Below, in pieces: positions 35,607 to 48,129 of a stretch of 64,000 nt of DNA. The DNA is from Taudactylus pleione (lineage: Eukaryota; Chordata; Amphibia; Anura; Myobatrachidae): positions 8,324,001 to 8,388,000 of the forward strand of contig JAUIMM010000534.1 of NCBI GenBank assembly GCA_031769625.1. The letters run 5' to 3'. Both the position numbers and the translations under genes were made by a program. A model generated the notes under the pieces. It searched no databases and was not told where the DNA came from. It saw only the letters and a list, made by a program, of their open reading frames with translations. Each line of letters opens with the position of its first letter. Position 1 is the first letter of the stretch.

Positions 35607-36950
35607 TAATTACAAAGCATTTCAGTTGTTCAGAGAAGCAGGCACAAATATAAAAAAAAAAATTTCATTTTAAAAGTATATTATATATGTGCAGGCTACG
35701 CCTTTCCGCAACTATGCATTAACCAGTCTTTATTTTTGAAAAATGAGGGTTCCTTGCAGGGTAAAATATATTTGTTAAAAACTGCCCCTGCTGTTTGTAT
35801 ATATTTGAATACATGGTGTGTTTTTCTTATTTGTGACCAATTGAATGCAGTCATCATTAGTAGTTTTGCAGTCATCACTATCAACTTTATACTTACACCA
35901 GTGTCAGAGCTGATGCAAGTCAGACCCCTATAGAAAGCTGCGTTTGAGACTTTTGGCCTGTTTTAATTTGAGGCTACTCATTCAGAACACGCCCTTACTT
36001 TTTTTTCACGACCACTTCCCACAATGACATGCCCGTTCCAGCCCTGATCACAGAGAGTTGCAAGTCATACTTGAGACAAAAAAAAAAAGAAACAGATTGC
36101 TAAAAGATGCTGAAAGGCAGCTTAAAAACTCGCAAGTGGGGACACTATGAACTAATTGGCAACAAGAGTAATTAGGATCATAAATTTGTTTGAAGGATTG
36201 AAACGTGGCAAAGATGGCGGCTGCGGCACTAAAGGGGTTTTCAAACTGAATTACCAGCGGCATGCGCCATGTGTTTTAAATTGATTTACCTGCGCGACGC
36301 AGCTCAAACCAAAGTTTGGCAGCTGCGGAGCTCAGCAAGGCGGGTAGTAGGTCCCAGCACACTGACTGGTGTTGCCGGGACCAGGTGGTATGTAGAGTAA
36401 AATGAATGCGCAGACAGCCCCAGAAGCTCCAGCGGCTGCAGTAAAGCAGTGGGAGTGTGCAGAAAGACCTGCTACAGCCTAGCTCCTGTGCCCCAGTACT
36501 CCAAGGGTTACAGTCCCGCAGCTAGACGCCAGGACTAGGACTGTGTGCTGCCTAGCGCTAGGGGACAAGGAGAACCAGCTCCTGGCACCCTCCAGTGCAG
36601 AAAGGGGACCACAAAGCGCGCCGCAGCTTGGACTGAGTCCAGCAGCTGCGGCATCTGGGAAAGCTCTTTATGTGTTATAGTGTGCTGGGGACCGGGGATT
36701 AGCACCCAGTACCGCCAGCAGTAAAATGGTTAAAGTCCCAGCATTGGGTAATGGGACTAGTGTTACAGCTACACATTTAAAAATATGGTACAATGGTGTA
36801 AATAAAATTTATTATAATATGTTTTGCTGTAGGGCACTGCAGATGTGCTGCAGTGTCTGGGTATGTTCTGAACACTAGGCATCAAGTATATATATTGTGC
36901 AGAGTGTTATATATTTAAGGTTTAAATGAATGTAAAGTTAAAGTAAAAAT
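35607..36950. other. Intronic sequence, no element identified
   Basis: 36230-36720 is GC-richer than its surroundings and contains repeated CAGC/GCAG words, but I find neither a coding frame nor terminal repeats. Confidence 0.4.
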
Positions 36951-37239
36951 GCACTGCTGGCCCCCTGCCCAGGGCACCGGGATGTCCTCCCTGGTAGCCT
37001 CCTGCAACACTATAAGGAGATGCAGAGAGAGCTGGCCAGCACAGCTAGCTAATTATTTTCCTGGAGCTCCATAGAGCTACCACTTGGTGCACAGAAAACT
37101 GATGTCTGGAGATATTTTTCTCCTTGCATCTAGGGCCCAAATTTGGCAAAGGAAGGTGATAAGGCCCTCCAGCAGAATCCTGTAAATAAAGTCTTTGAGG
37201 GAACCATCCCCCTCTCCAGACTTGCTGACACCTGTGGTG

Positions 37240-37700
37240 TAGTTACCTGTCCAGGTGGTCTTGGGCACAGCAGAGTGACCACTCTCCACTGTCCAATAGG
37301 GACAATATTAAATGCGTGCATGCACAGCACATGCACTTAGCTTGATTGGTTAAGGTACCCATGGTGGGTTTACCCCCTGTGGTATTGTATGTTAAAACTG
37401 TATAAAAAGGGGGCCTGCAAGCCATGAATGTACAGTATATTCACTGAACATCAAGGATTATACTTCTGACATTTGTAAGCTATGATTGTTCTGTGCATCT
37501 TCAGCAAGAGGACTTGACTTTTCTAAAGACATTGAGCAATAAACATCTTGCTTTAAGATGCCTGCATCTGCTTGAATCCTGTGACCACTATAATAGACAA
37601 AATGCTATTCCATTCTCTGACTGTTCTGGACTGAGGCCAGTGTCTCCAAGCTGGAACCCTCTGCCAGCTAACCCGTGACTGGTCCATATTGAGGGACCAT
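37240..37700 (+). mobile_element. LTR-like promoter and polyadenylation segment (endogenous retroelement)
   Basis: A TATA box (TATAAAAA at 37401-37408) is followed by an AATAAA signal at 37538-37543 about 137 bp later, the order and spacing of U3-R in a retroviral-type LTR. The boundaries (TG...CA), primer-binding site and internal genes were not resolved. No coding remnant lies beside it. Confidence 0.4.
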
Positions 37701-38539
37701 TGGGAATTAGACAACATCATGCAGGAATTGTTGAAGTATGTCCACACCTACACTAAAGTAGGTGGTTCCAGGTGCCGGTGGTAGAAGCCTGGGAGAAGCG
37801 GTTCCAAGTACACAGTTGCAAATGACTGTGTAGAAGCCTGGTGTGGGTTACCCATCCACAACGCAGTGGTAGTAGTCAGTCACAAATGGTTACCGACAGT
37901 AAGAGGGAAGAGTGGTGAAGTAAGCCCAATCAGGTTACTCTGGGATGAGTAACCACCCTCTATTCTATCAGTGACAAAAATCTGTTATTGCCTGGTAGAG
38001 CAAGGTCATCAGTCACAGACATGTATTAAACTGTATGTATGTATGTATGCTGTTTTTTATCCATAATTTTACCATCCAATTACATCTCAATAGGCTAATA
38101 TACAATCAAATAAATATTTTTTGTGAGGCGAGTCCAATAGAAAATGAGGAAACAAAAACATTGAACTCTGCAATGTATGCAAAATACGGATTTATAAAAG
38201 TATATTGAAAAAATATTTTTGGTTTATGAAGATTGTATTCTACTGTATCTAATTTATCTTTCAGGGGCATATTATTTAACAAGCCCCACATTTTAGCCCC
38301 AAAAATTATGATTTGCTTTCTCCACATATCGCAGCAATTAGAAATAATTTATCTGAACGATAAATACAATACCATGCAGGGACATGGTTTCTGATCCAAT
38401 CCGTGAGATTGCTTGTGCAATCACTTTACTTCCAAGTTCAGAGCCAGCGCTACTGCTCGATATTGTAACCTATAGGCTACAATGGTAAAAGATGACATTT
38501 GCTCTTGGGAGGTAAGCTCAGAGAAGCTAAGCTTTTGGC

Positions 38540-39625
38540 TGTCACGATCCGGTGCAAGTGTTCCTCTGTGGAGGACAGTGAGCCAGGGGGTTAGGGTAAC
38601 TAGGGAACAACTAGGTGAATGGCAGCTAGGTCTCCCTATTGCGGCCAAACCCAGGTTTGGCTAGACCTGCCTAGAGGCGCGGAGTCTAACCCACTTGGTG
38701 GTCTTCACCAGTGACCCCTCCAGTCGGGATTTGGGTTTTGCTGCACCAAGCTGGCAGGTTGCGGCCCTCTGGACAGGTACCTGGGAGTGGCAGAAAGACC
38801 AGAAATATATTAAATGAATTTGTATATAAACTAATACTTGACCAGTGGAGATGAACTGAAAACTTGAATATTGGAGATGAACTAAATGCTTAAATACTGG
38901 AGATGGACTTGAGAATGTAGAAATCCTAGTTGCAGGCTTGCTTGGAAACACAGGGAAATGTACTGGGAACTGCAACAGATTCAGGAGCTGATTAGCACAG
39001 TGAGATACAGAGAGAAGTGGACACAGGCATGTACTGGGGATTGCTATATATCCAGCTGACAGCTAACTAGAAATTAGCAGGAAACCTGACACCTCAGTAA
39101 CACAGGGAAGCTGCAGGAGGGCTAGCAGCACACTACAAGACACACAGGAAAAACAACATAAAACACTGGACTTCTGAGAGAACTAAAGTCTCAGACTGAG
39201 AATTAGCATGGAAGCTAATGCAGGAATTCTTCAGAACTGAAAGTGGGCTGAAGCAACACTCTGAAGGAAAACACAGAGTAACACTGGTGAGAATCACAAG
39301 TCACTGGAACAGTGAAGTTGAACAGCAGTTTCCTGTTCCTGGAGTCAGACTTAAATACCCCTGGGTAGCTGATATTTGGATTAGAGGATCAGCTGAGTGA
39401 CCACAGGACTACCATTGGGATAGACTAGTCAGGTGATATGAGCCAAAATGGCTGCGCCCATGCCCGGCACCCCGGAAACCAGGACGCACGCACGGAAGCC
39501 CTAGCTGACCCCAGGGAGAATACTCAGTCACCACTCACCTTCACTCCCAGCGTCTGGACACCTAAGTCCAAGGACGCCAGCACAGAGGTGAGTAGCGGCC
39601 GATCCCAGGCCGCATCCTGACCGGC
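38540..39625. mobile_element. Possible solo LTR
   Basis: The stretch begins TGTCACGATCCGGTG and ends near CGCATCCTGACC, weakly complementary to its start. It has no coding content. The length (about 1.1 kb) and start fit a Ty3/gypsy LTR, but no target duplication or partner LTR was seen. Confidence 0.3.
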
Positions 39626-39784
39626 AATATTGCAGCCCACATGGAAACCTAGGGGATGGTTCTTTTGATCGAAGATAATGGGACTGCAGCAGATATTGGA
39701 GATGTATGCTGAGGTACCCTCTAATTACACAAGGGAATATTTAATGACTGCGTAAATCCAGTTAAGAAGATATTGTGCAAAAAT

Positions 39785-39965
39785 GCCTTGAGATGTATCA
39801 AGCCTGGGAGACAGATAAAATGGAGAAGTTGCCCAAAGCAACCACTTAGCTTCTAGCGGTCATTTATTTAGCAGAGTCTATGAAATGACAGAAGCTGATT
39901 GTTGCTTTGGGCAACTTCCTAACTTTATTTCTCTCCAAGGCTTGATAAATCTCCCTTCCAGTGTG
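39785..39965. repeat. Small palindromic MITE
   Basis: ATGTATCAAGCCTGGGAG and GAAGTTGCCCAAAGCAACCA on the left are mirrored by TTGCTTTGGGCAACTTC and CTCCAAGGCTTGATAAAT on the right. Confidence 0.65.
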
Positions 39966-40034
39966 GACAGAAGTTCCTGTGATACTAAAGCAATGTGATC
40001 ATTCAGAGCCAATCTGGCAGCTTGATGACATCTA

Positions 40035-40510
40035 TAGGTGTCAGGACGAAATCCCAGCAGGTGAAAAATCCTGATCGTTCTTTATGGTAAGTATGCTAAC
40101 CTAATTCCCCACCCTAACCTTCCTTTAGGGGTGCCTAACCCTAACCTCCCCCCAATTGCCTAACCCTAACCCCCCACTAAGTGCTTAAACCAAACCCCCC
40201 CTTCCCCGCAGCCTAACCCTGTCTCCCAGGGGTGATGCCTAACCCTATCCTCCCCCCGGGGATGCCTAACTCCCCCTTCCCCTAGCCTAGCCTAACCCTC
40301 CCGGGGAGGGTGCCTAACCCTAAGTCCCCCCGGGAGCCCCTAACCTAACCATTCTCCCCTGCGGCTGTCTGTGCCCGGCTCCTGGCTCACCTTCGATTGG
40401 TATGCTGGGTGTCGGGCTCCCAGCGTAGGTCTAATTAGTACCTTGACGGGATTAGACAGTCAGGAAGCTGGCGGTCGGCATTTGGTCCGTCGGCTTTCCG
40501 ACTGCTTCCA
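40035..40510. repeat. Interspersed repeat with telomere-like CCCTAA core (copy 3)
   Basis: The core 40095-40350 alternates GCCTAACCCTAAC with CTCCCCCC runs, as in the copy at 9315. Confidence 0.6.
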
Positions 40511-40653
40511 GTCAGGACGGGTGGGGGGGGTGGGGGGCATTGGAGTGGCCGCCGCAGACTGTCGGGGGTTGTGCTTTATATCAACAGACTGCATGGCCCT
40601 TGCACTGCTTGGAGGAGGAGGTGTAATGTGTGGTCTTTTAAGTCAAAGACTGT

Positions 40654-41148
40654 GGGTCTCATTCAGACCCACTCGCAAGTGCTTGAGCGCTCGCAAGCGG
40701 GTTGATGTTGGGCCCTGAACACGCGCAGCGGCCGCACTGTGCGTGCGCAAGCCCTGGAGCGAGAGAGAAATTCTCTCGCTCCGGGGCTTACTACAAAAGG
40801 GTTGGCTGTCGATGGTGATCGACAGCTCGCCCCGTTTTGTAGGCGGGGTGGGGGGTGGCTGAGCCAAACAGAGGCGTTCCCGACAGAACGCCTGCCGTTT
40901 GGGGGTGGCCCCACTGACATCACTCGTGTTGTCAGTGGTGAGCTTCCGGCTCTATTAGAGCCGAAAGCTCACTGGGGCTTGTGGCAGACGAGACCCTACC
41001 ACAAGGGTCTCGTCGCAAGCCCCGATGGTCACGATGGTCTTGATCAATCTGGCCGCTCGCTAAAGCTGTGAGTGGTCATTTTCAGAGATGCTGCCACCCT
41101 CATTTAGAGCGAGCGCACGCATTTTGCGAGCGGCTCTGAATGAGGTCC
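40654..41148. mobile_element. Multi-hairpin Harbinger-like MITE, complete
   Basis: 495 bp flanked by TGT (40651-40653 and 41149-41151), with termini GGGTCTCATTCAGACC and CTGAATGAGGTCC. It shows the same order of hairpins as the other copies, but lacks one arm of the GATGGTC palindrome (ACGATGGTCTTGATCAATC). Confidence 0.87.
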
Positions 41149-41159
41149 TGTATCTTACA

Positions 41160-42050
41160 CCTCATCCGTGCAGTGCAAGGTCCTTGCATACTATTGCTAT
41201 AAAGCACAGCCCCTGACCGTCCGCGGCCGCCACTCCAGTCCCTACCTCCTGCTGCACCGATGACTATGCGCAGCCCAGCAACAGGTAAGTTTAGAGGGAG
41301 GGAGGTGGTAGGAGGGGAGCCAAAATTATATATTACCCCCCATAAAATTGTTCCGACACCCCTAATGACATCACAGGATCTCTCATTAGCATGCTCCTGC
41401 CATTACATAGGAATTCTCAGTGTCCTTAATATTTAGAAATACCCAAATGATGTAGGACTTCATGCTAAAAAGAAATATTTACAGTAGTAATGCCCAGTAA
41501 ATCTAACACATTTTTATTAATATGTTGTCTGTACAGATATTAAAGGTTTGATTCAATTAAACTCACTCTGCGATTAAGTGCAGCTGTATGCCATACTTAC
41601 GGGAGCTGCATACTAAAAGTTGTAAGTCCCATTCAAAAATGGTCCGTGAGGGGGACCAGTGGGATGCCGTTGCTGGTGTTTCCACGCTGTTGCAATGGCA
41701 ACTCGCCCATTTCACGACTTATTGAATCATGCCCTAAGGATGTCATGGGTTAAGGTGTAAAGAGATGATGTATACACAATTTAAAAATCAGTTGATTGCT
41801 GGTTATCCTCAGAGGATAACCAGATCCCTAAAACAGAACAACACAACACAGAAAAAAGCAGCACAAAATGCTGAAGTCTTCAAAAAATTAATAGCATAAA
41901 ATTGAAAATGGATCAATTTTCTTTCCACATAATATAAGCAAGGATGTGTCAATAAAACCTATTCAAGTAATCATTAATTTTTAAATACTGTAACAAAAGC
42001 ACACAGTGCAGCAGATGCCTGTCATGGATATGGGGGAATAGAATAGATCA
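41160..42050. other. Intronic sequence with one degenerate repeat
   Basis: 41550-41740 carries loose GATTCAATTAA/TTATTGAATCAT ends and may be an old MITE. Nothing else is recognised. Confidence 0.35.
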
Positions 42051-42058
42051 TATATATC

Positions 42059-42452
42059 CAGGGGCGTTTCTGGAGAGGAGGGGGCCCGTGTGCAGTCTCC
42101 GACACGGCCCCCTGCTCTCTGTCTGGCGGCTGGTGGCGCACTGAGCTGTGTGCGGCCAGCGCCGAAGTTATAGACTCTGGGCACTGGTGCGCGCCCAGAG
42201 TCTATAGAGGATGCGCTGGTCACCGGGAAATGGCCATGGCAGCCATTTTCCCTGTACTGCGCAAGCGCAGACTATGGGAAAATGACCGCTGCGGCCATTT
42301 TCCAGTGGTTTTTACAGTGCCGGACCCCTGCGTCGACGTGGGACTCCAGAGAGGTACGTAATTCTATGGGTGCAGGGTGTGCTGTGCGGTGCGGGGCCCC
42401 CCAGGGGCCTGTGTTCCCCGCACACCCTGCACCCATTATAGGTACGCCCCTG
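42059..42452. mobile_element. hAT-like element with perfect 8-bp target duplication
   Basis: The termini CAGGGGCGTTTC and GGTACGCCCCTG are flanked by TATATATC at 42051-42058 and 42453-42460. It is 394 bp, GC-rich and has no transposase frame: non-autonomous. Confidence 0.9.
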
Positions 42453-43261
42453 TATATATCCATAACTAGAATGAGTGTGGGGTTAGGTACGTCAGCTGTG
42501 CTTTGCCCAGAATCACATTCAGTTGGTGTCAGGCGATAGTATTGAAGATGGAGAATGCGACTGCAAAGACTACATATTTGAACCTCCAGGCAGGCTTCAT
42601 TCACTTACCAAGTTGGCTGCCATACCTACGACTGTGCATGCGAGGCACCATATTGTTCACTGTGTTAGAGCACTACAGTGAGAGACACAAGTCTTCCACT
42701 TATCTCCATGAGACCTGAGATATACTGCCAGTGCCTTATACAACCATTCTCTGCTACCAGAAAGTCTTGCTCTGGCTGCACCTTTCCACTTGAGGTCTGC
42801 TCAATAGTCAAGTGCCACTGCCACTGCTATCCTTAAACCACTCCACTGGTTAAGCAATCTGGGCTGTTCAATGTCTCAGGGCATCCGCTGGTGAGTCCAC
42901 TAATGCTGCCACACCAACCTGTACTCATATTCCAATAGACAAAACCCATGATCATCACATATACTGGTATTTGTTTTGACCTATAGGGTCTATTTATGTA
43001 CATTCTGAAGTGGCTACCAGGAAATATTGCATCACATTGATGCAATACATAGTAATGTTACCCATTCGGTAACATGCACTGATAAACTATCCCTCTGTAA
43101 TCCATCTGGTAAGCGTTGTTCGCCCTGTGCATGCACCGGCCGGTAAACAGACGGCACAACAGACAGATGTGACTAAGCGGGTCATGGAGACAGAGCGAGC
43201 CATCTGTGGATGGATGGAGGCAGCAGGCAGTCAGCAGTCTGTCGTATATGCCGGACAGTCT

Positions 43262-43858
43262 GAGGTATATATAGGTATATAAAAGATGAAACCTGTGCTT
43301 CACTAAATGTAGCTAATAGGTGTCAATAGGTAATCCCTATAAATACGCAAAGACCATATAGACGAAAAAACAGTAGTCACCCAAGTGCAATTCAGATACA
43401 TGGTAATCACAGTAAATAAAGTCCTAAATAGTTCCTGGATGAGGGTCCGGGGTAAAAGTTATTAGTCCAATATATTGGAAAGTCCAATTACAAAGAAGGC
43501 GAAGTTTTCCTCAAAATCCAACAAGGGTTTAAATTGTAGAATGGTCTTCACACTCCCATAGGTTACGTCAGGTCATATAAAAGAGAGAGGGAGAAGGACT
43601 ATCATAGTGTAATACCTTTTAATAAGATTCAATCATATAAAACATATATATTAATAATCCACCATAACATAAAAGAGATTCAAGGCGTACCAGATGGTGT
43701 GGGTGTACAGAATACACCTAAAGTCGCTTATATAACACTTCCTGGGAACAGGAATCCGTGGTACCTCAGCAAACTCCAGTGCCTCTGAAACAGTTTCCAC
43801 CTCCTGGATTGTAGCCTTGTGAGAATATCACCAACGCGTTTCAACTCCAAACTTGAGG
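43262..43858 (-). repeat. PLE 5' terminal repeat, inverted
   Basis: Its complement matches 49470-49970 over about 490 bp, including the GTTGAAACGCGTTGGTG and CACAAGGCTACAATCCAGGA words. Together with 43859-44012 it forms a 150-bp inverted repeat right at the 5' end. Confidence 0.85.
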
Positions 43859-44125
43859 ACTTTATTTTCTGTGATTACCGTGAATCTGAATTGCGCTTGA
43901 GTGACTACTGTTTTTTGTCTATATGTTCTTTGGGTATTTATAGAGATTACCTATTGACACTTATTAGCTGCATTTAGTGAAGCGCGGGTTTCATCTTTTA
44001 TATACCAATATATTATTTCATCCCTATAGAGAAACATGCTGCATCATGCTAGGATACAGACATCAAAGACAGCTGCTAACTGATTCAGTATTTGTTATCA
44101 ATGACCCTTTGGAAGTGTAGAACTT

Positions 44126-44917
44126 ATGGAAGAAGATCTAGGTCACACTATGAGAAAGTTAGAAAATGTTCTATTAAAAGAAAGTAAAACTTGGTGGGAG
44201 GTGGTTACTCTTGAAAAATATATATCTCAAAAAATTATACCTAGAGGTTTACAAATAGAAAAGATGTCTACATCTAAAGAAAATGATCAAGATTTTGATG
44301 AGAGGTGGAATACAATTTTAGATAGTTGTTCTATAGCATTGATGGAACTGATTGTACAAAAAAGAAGAGTAGACCTAATTAATATAGAGGAACAAATTAA
44401 ACAGTTGATTACATCATTAACCCCCTTTAGAGAAGAAGAGGAATATTTTCGAAGGGAGAACGATATGGAAAATAGGGTGGTGAGGAAGGAGAAAGAAATT
44501 ATCTTCCATAAGCAAAGAAAATTTAAAAGAGACTTAAAAGAACATGATGAAAATACTAAGACTTCCACACAAAAAAAGTACTTTCCTCAGAGAGAGGAAA
44601 AAATAAAGAGAATCCCAATTAAGAGATTAGGTTCTTATGAAGAAGATTGTTCTTGTAAGTGTGAGGAGTCAGAGAAAGAAGAAAGAGAACACACCAAAAT
44701 AAGAGAAAGAAATTACAGGAGGGATCATTTAGAAAAATATAAACCAAGGAAAGTAAGTTTTAGAAATAATGATTGGGAGAATCCCAAAAGACCATGGACA
44801 CATTATAATGGACAAAGTAGAACACAAACAAATAGAAGGTTTTTTAAACCCCACAATTCTAATAGATGTCATTTTAGGAGACCATCCAGAGAATCCTTCT
44901 ATATTAAAGACGAGTGA
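44126..44917 (+). CDS. PLE upstream ORF product (basic, charged protein)
   Basis: An intact frame of 263 codons starts at the ATG at 44126 just inside the PLE 5' end. The product is very rich in Lys, Arg and Glu. The first 150 residues look helical or coiled-coil, and the C-terminal 60 residues are strongly basic with Arg, Asn and aromatic residues, as in an RNA-binding tail. I do not recognise a named domain. Its position between the terminal repeat and the RT suggests it is the element's N-terminal or separate ORF1-type protein. It is followed by a stop at 44915-44917 and out-of-frame sequence up to the RT. Confidence 0.6.
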   Translation: MEEDLGHTMRKLENVLLKESKTWWEVVTLEKYISQKIIPRGLQIEKMSTSKENDQDFDERWNTILDSCSIALMELIVQKRRVDLINIEEQIKQLITSLTPFREEEEYFRRENDMENRVVRKEKEIIFHKQRKFKRDLKEHDENTKTSTQKKYFPQREEKIKRIPIKRLGSYEEDCSCKCEESEKEEREHTKIRERNYRRDHLEKYKPRKVSFRNNDWENPKRPWTHYNGQSRTQTNRRFFKPHNSNRCHFRRPSRESFYIKDE

Positions 44918-45068
44918 CACATTAATGATGAAAGAAGAAGCCCCCTACCGACTAGAAACAGGTTTCAACCTATGAACGATAGGAATTTTTTAGAGATGAA
45001 CAGAAGGAGAAACAATTGGAACTAAACATGGGACGAAATACTAAAAAAAAAAAATGTGCTAGGGGCTG

Positions 45069-47417
45069 TTGGGAGGGGGGGGGGGGGGGAGAAAATTGAT
45101 TACCCAGGGTCCAGTCCAAGACCCTAAAGAAACAGAGAAAGAAAAAGATATTAAAATTTTTAATTTGAGCAATCATACCGTTACGAAGGAAGAAAACTCA
45201 GTTCTGACTAAGGGATTAAAGTTTGCTCCCAGCAACAAACTCAACAAATTTGACACCTACTGTATCTCGATTTACAAAAATTTGAACGAAAAGTGTCACT
45301 CAAGAAATATTTTTTAAGTAACCAAACAGAAGGTGCTAGTAATAGAGAACTTTTTAAACCAAAATCAACTTTTAATCCAACTTTTAACCATGGATGTTTT
45401 ATAGAAAGATTTTTAAAAGCAGTCAGTACAGATTTAGAAGAAATAGAAACATATAAGAAAGTCTCTAAGAGGAATAATCTCTCTTATAAAGAAAGAAAGG
45501 CCCTAAAAGATTTAGGTAGCAATTCAGAGATTACAATAAAACCAGCAGACAAGGGTGGTGGGATCATCATTATGGACACCACCAAATACAACACAGAGAT
45601 AATGAGGCAGGTTAATGATACTGATACCTATAAGGTCTTGAAGAATAACCCCAGTGAAAACATTGAAAAAAATTTCGATATCCTACTATCCAAATACCAT
45701 AATTTAGGAATCCTTTCAAAAAATGAAATGAGATACATCAATAATCCTTCACCTGTAACACCAGTCCTGTATATTCATCCCAAAGTGCACAAGGACTTAA
45801 ATAACCCACCTGGACGACCTATTGTGGCTGGGACAAATTCAATCACAGCTAACTTGTCTCATTTTGTAGATCACTATTTACAACCTGAGGTTCTAAAATT
45901 GGAATCATATATTAAAGACACATCAGATATACTTAATAAAACCAATAGTCTTAAATGGGAAGATGATTTCATCCTAAAAAAAGTCTATACACTATCATTG
46001 AACACACTAAAGGTTTAGAAGCAGTTAATTATTTTTTAAGTGGAGGAGAAATACAGGATGAGAAAATTTGGTTCCTTGTGGAAGACATAGAATTTATTCT
46101 TAATAATATGTTTTTTTTGGTTATCAGGAAAATATTACATGCAAACAAGAGGGACTGCTATGGGTAGCCGATTTGCGCCCTCTTACGCAAATCTTTTCAT
46201 GGGCCTTTGGGAAATGACATCTATCTGGAACAATAACCCTTATCGGGAAAATATAATTTACTGTTATAGATTTATAGATGATATCTGGTTCATATGGAAG
46301 GGGGAAGAGACCTTATTGGAAGAATTTAAACAAACCCTAGGAAACAATACATTCAATATAGAATTAACTTACAATTCCAGTAAAATTGAGGTTAATTTTC
46401 TAGATCCCACTTTTTATGTGGATGATAAGGTGTTAAAAACATGCAATTTTTGTAAACCCACTGACTGTAATGCATACATTGACATTAACAGCAATCACCA
46501 CCCCACATGGTTAAAAAATATTCCAAAAGGCCATGTTAGAAGAATTCAGAGAAATTGTTCAGATTTAAAGGTTTTTGAAGAACAAGTAAAAATATATAAA
46601 AATAGGTTTATATCTAAAGGATATTTAGATAAAGATATAGATGATCACATTCAGGGAATGGTGATTCAAAACAGAGAGGACTTGTTGAAACCCACTTCTC
46701 GTCAAGATAACACCTCTGACACCTTCTCACTTCCTTTCATTACCTCTTTTAACACACACCATAAAGAGATTGAGAAAATTGTCAGAAGACATTGGAATCT
46801 GTTAACCAGAGATCCCATCCTTAAACCTGTAATTCCGCGGAAACCCAAATTCATTTATAGGAAGGCACCCAACATTAGGAACAAAATTGTTCCTAATGTT
46901 GGGTGCAAGCACAGCACCCATCCCACCTAAAAGAACTGGCCGTCTTAAGACCAAGGGTTTCCACCGTTGGGGAACCTGCTTGGTATGTAGGATCTTTACA
47001 AAGCAAAATGCAAAGGCAGAAAATTTTCAATCCTATAAAACCAGGCAGTCGTATCCAAAACCAGATTTTGTGACTTGCAATAGCAAGAACTGTGTATATT
47101 TAATAGAATTTACAGGTGGGTTGCAATATATAGGACGAACCACTAGGTGTTTGAAGGATAGATGGTCGGAACACTTGAGGAATATCAAGAAGGGCTTCGA
47201 AAAACATTCCTTATCCTGCCATTTTAAAGAACAACATCAGAATTCTCTGAATGGTATTAAACAAATGATTGGGATTAAACAAGTGGGAAGCCATTGGAGG
47301 AAAAATAAAGATGTTGAAACCTGTCTTGCTAAAACTGAAATTAAATTTATTTATGACTTGAAGACACTTAAACCCAATGGACTTAACATTGATTTTGAGC
47401 TCAAGTGGTTTTTATGA
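45069..47417 (+). pseudogene. PLE reverse transcriptase with GIY-YIG endonuclease (frameshifted)
   Basis: Blocks in order: the N-terminal part (KGLKFAPSNKLNKFDTY, 45200-45265), EITIKPADKGGGIIIM, VLYIHPKVHKD and GRPIVAG (RT motif 2 region), RGTAMGSRFAPSYANLFMG (46148-46200), and FIDDIW at 46271-46288 with the two catalytic Asp. The endonuclease follows: a Cys motif WGTCLVC/VTCNSKN, CVYLIEF and QYIGRTTRCLKDRWSEH at about 47090-47170, a GIY-YIG nuclease with its Arg and His intact. I count four frame changes, near 45280, 45985 (A run), 46125 (T run) and 46905. Both homopolymer shifts could be real or sequencing errors. This domain order is diagnostic of PLEs. Confidence 0.9.
45073..45092. repeat. 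Poly-G run in the PLE
   Basis: A run of nearly twenty G residues, interrupted once, lies between the two PLE ORFs and is likely length-variable. Confidence 0.8.
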
Positions 47418-47747
47418 TTAATTTTGAGGGTTCATTTTACGTTCTCCTTTTACCTTTGAAAAATCCTGATTTTAGAGTGTTGTTCTATATTTATATTTAT
47501 TTTATTTATATGAAGTCTTTTCATAGCGACTCCCCTCTATTGGCACCACTCAGGCTGATTTATTTTAAGACCCCTTTTTTACCCATTAATATTGTGGCTT
47601 CCTTATGCAAAGCGGAAGCGACGTGGACACACCTAAATGGATTAACTCTTTAGAGGTTTTCTATTAATTATTACATTATATGTGTCTTTCCCTTTTTCCC
47701 ACCTATCCCAGATATAATAATATATGTACTCATTCAATCTTTGTAAG

Positions 47748-48063
47748 GCACCGGAATTGACACTTGAGTGTCACCGCCGGACCGGAAGTCAAGTGTGTCT
47801 GCGTTCCACCGAAGTGTGGAAGGTAATTAACAAGGCTGAACCTCCGTCTTCTGGAGGTCTCTTACAAGTAGAATACCACATGCAGCTCAGCTGTTTTATA
47901 ACTATCACTGATTCCGGAAGCATTAATACACTTAGGACGACAAGCCTTTATATGAGCTTTTGTATGTATCTCCTTTCTCTCTGCCCGGTACTGGAAGTGA
48001 CGTGTGCGGGTCACCGCCGGACCGGAAGTCATATTTGTTTGCGTTCCACCTAAGCGTGGAAGG
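47748..48063. repeat. Direct repeats in PLE 3' region
   Basis: About 75 bp containing CACCGCCGGACCGGAAGTCA and TGCGTTCCACC occurs twice, at 47748-47824 and 47982-48063. Confidence 0.7.
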
Positions 48064-48129
48064 CTATTTATTGGATTTTGATGTCATTTTGTAATGTTTT
48101 TATCCCTTTTTAAACAACGATATTTATGT

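Noticed and set aside
37240..37700. Promoter of a host gene
   Set aside because: TATA and AATAAA lie within about 140 bp and no exon follows; an LTR explains this better.
40371..40718. 115-codon plus-strand frame
   Set aside because: It crosses the boundary between the CCCTAA repeat and a MITE, so it cannot be one gene.
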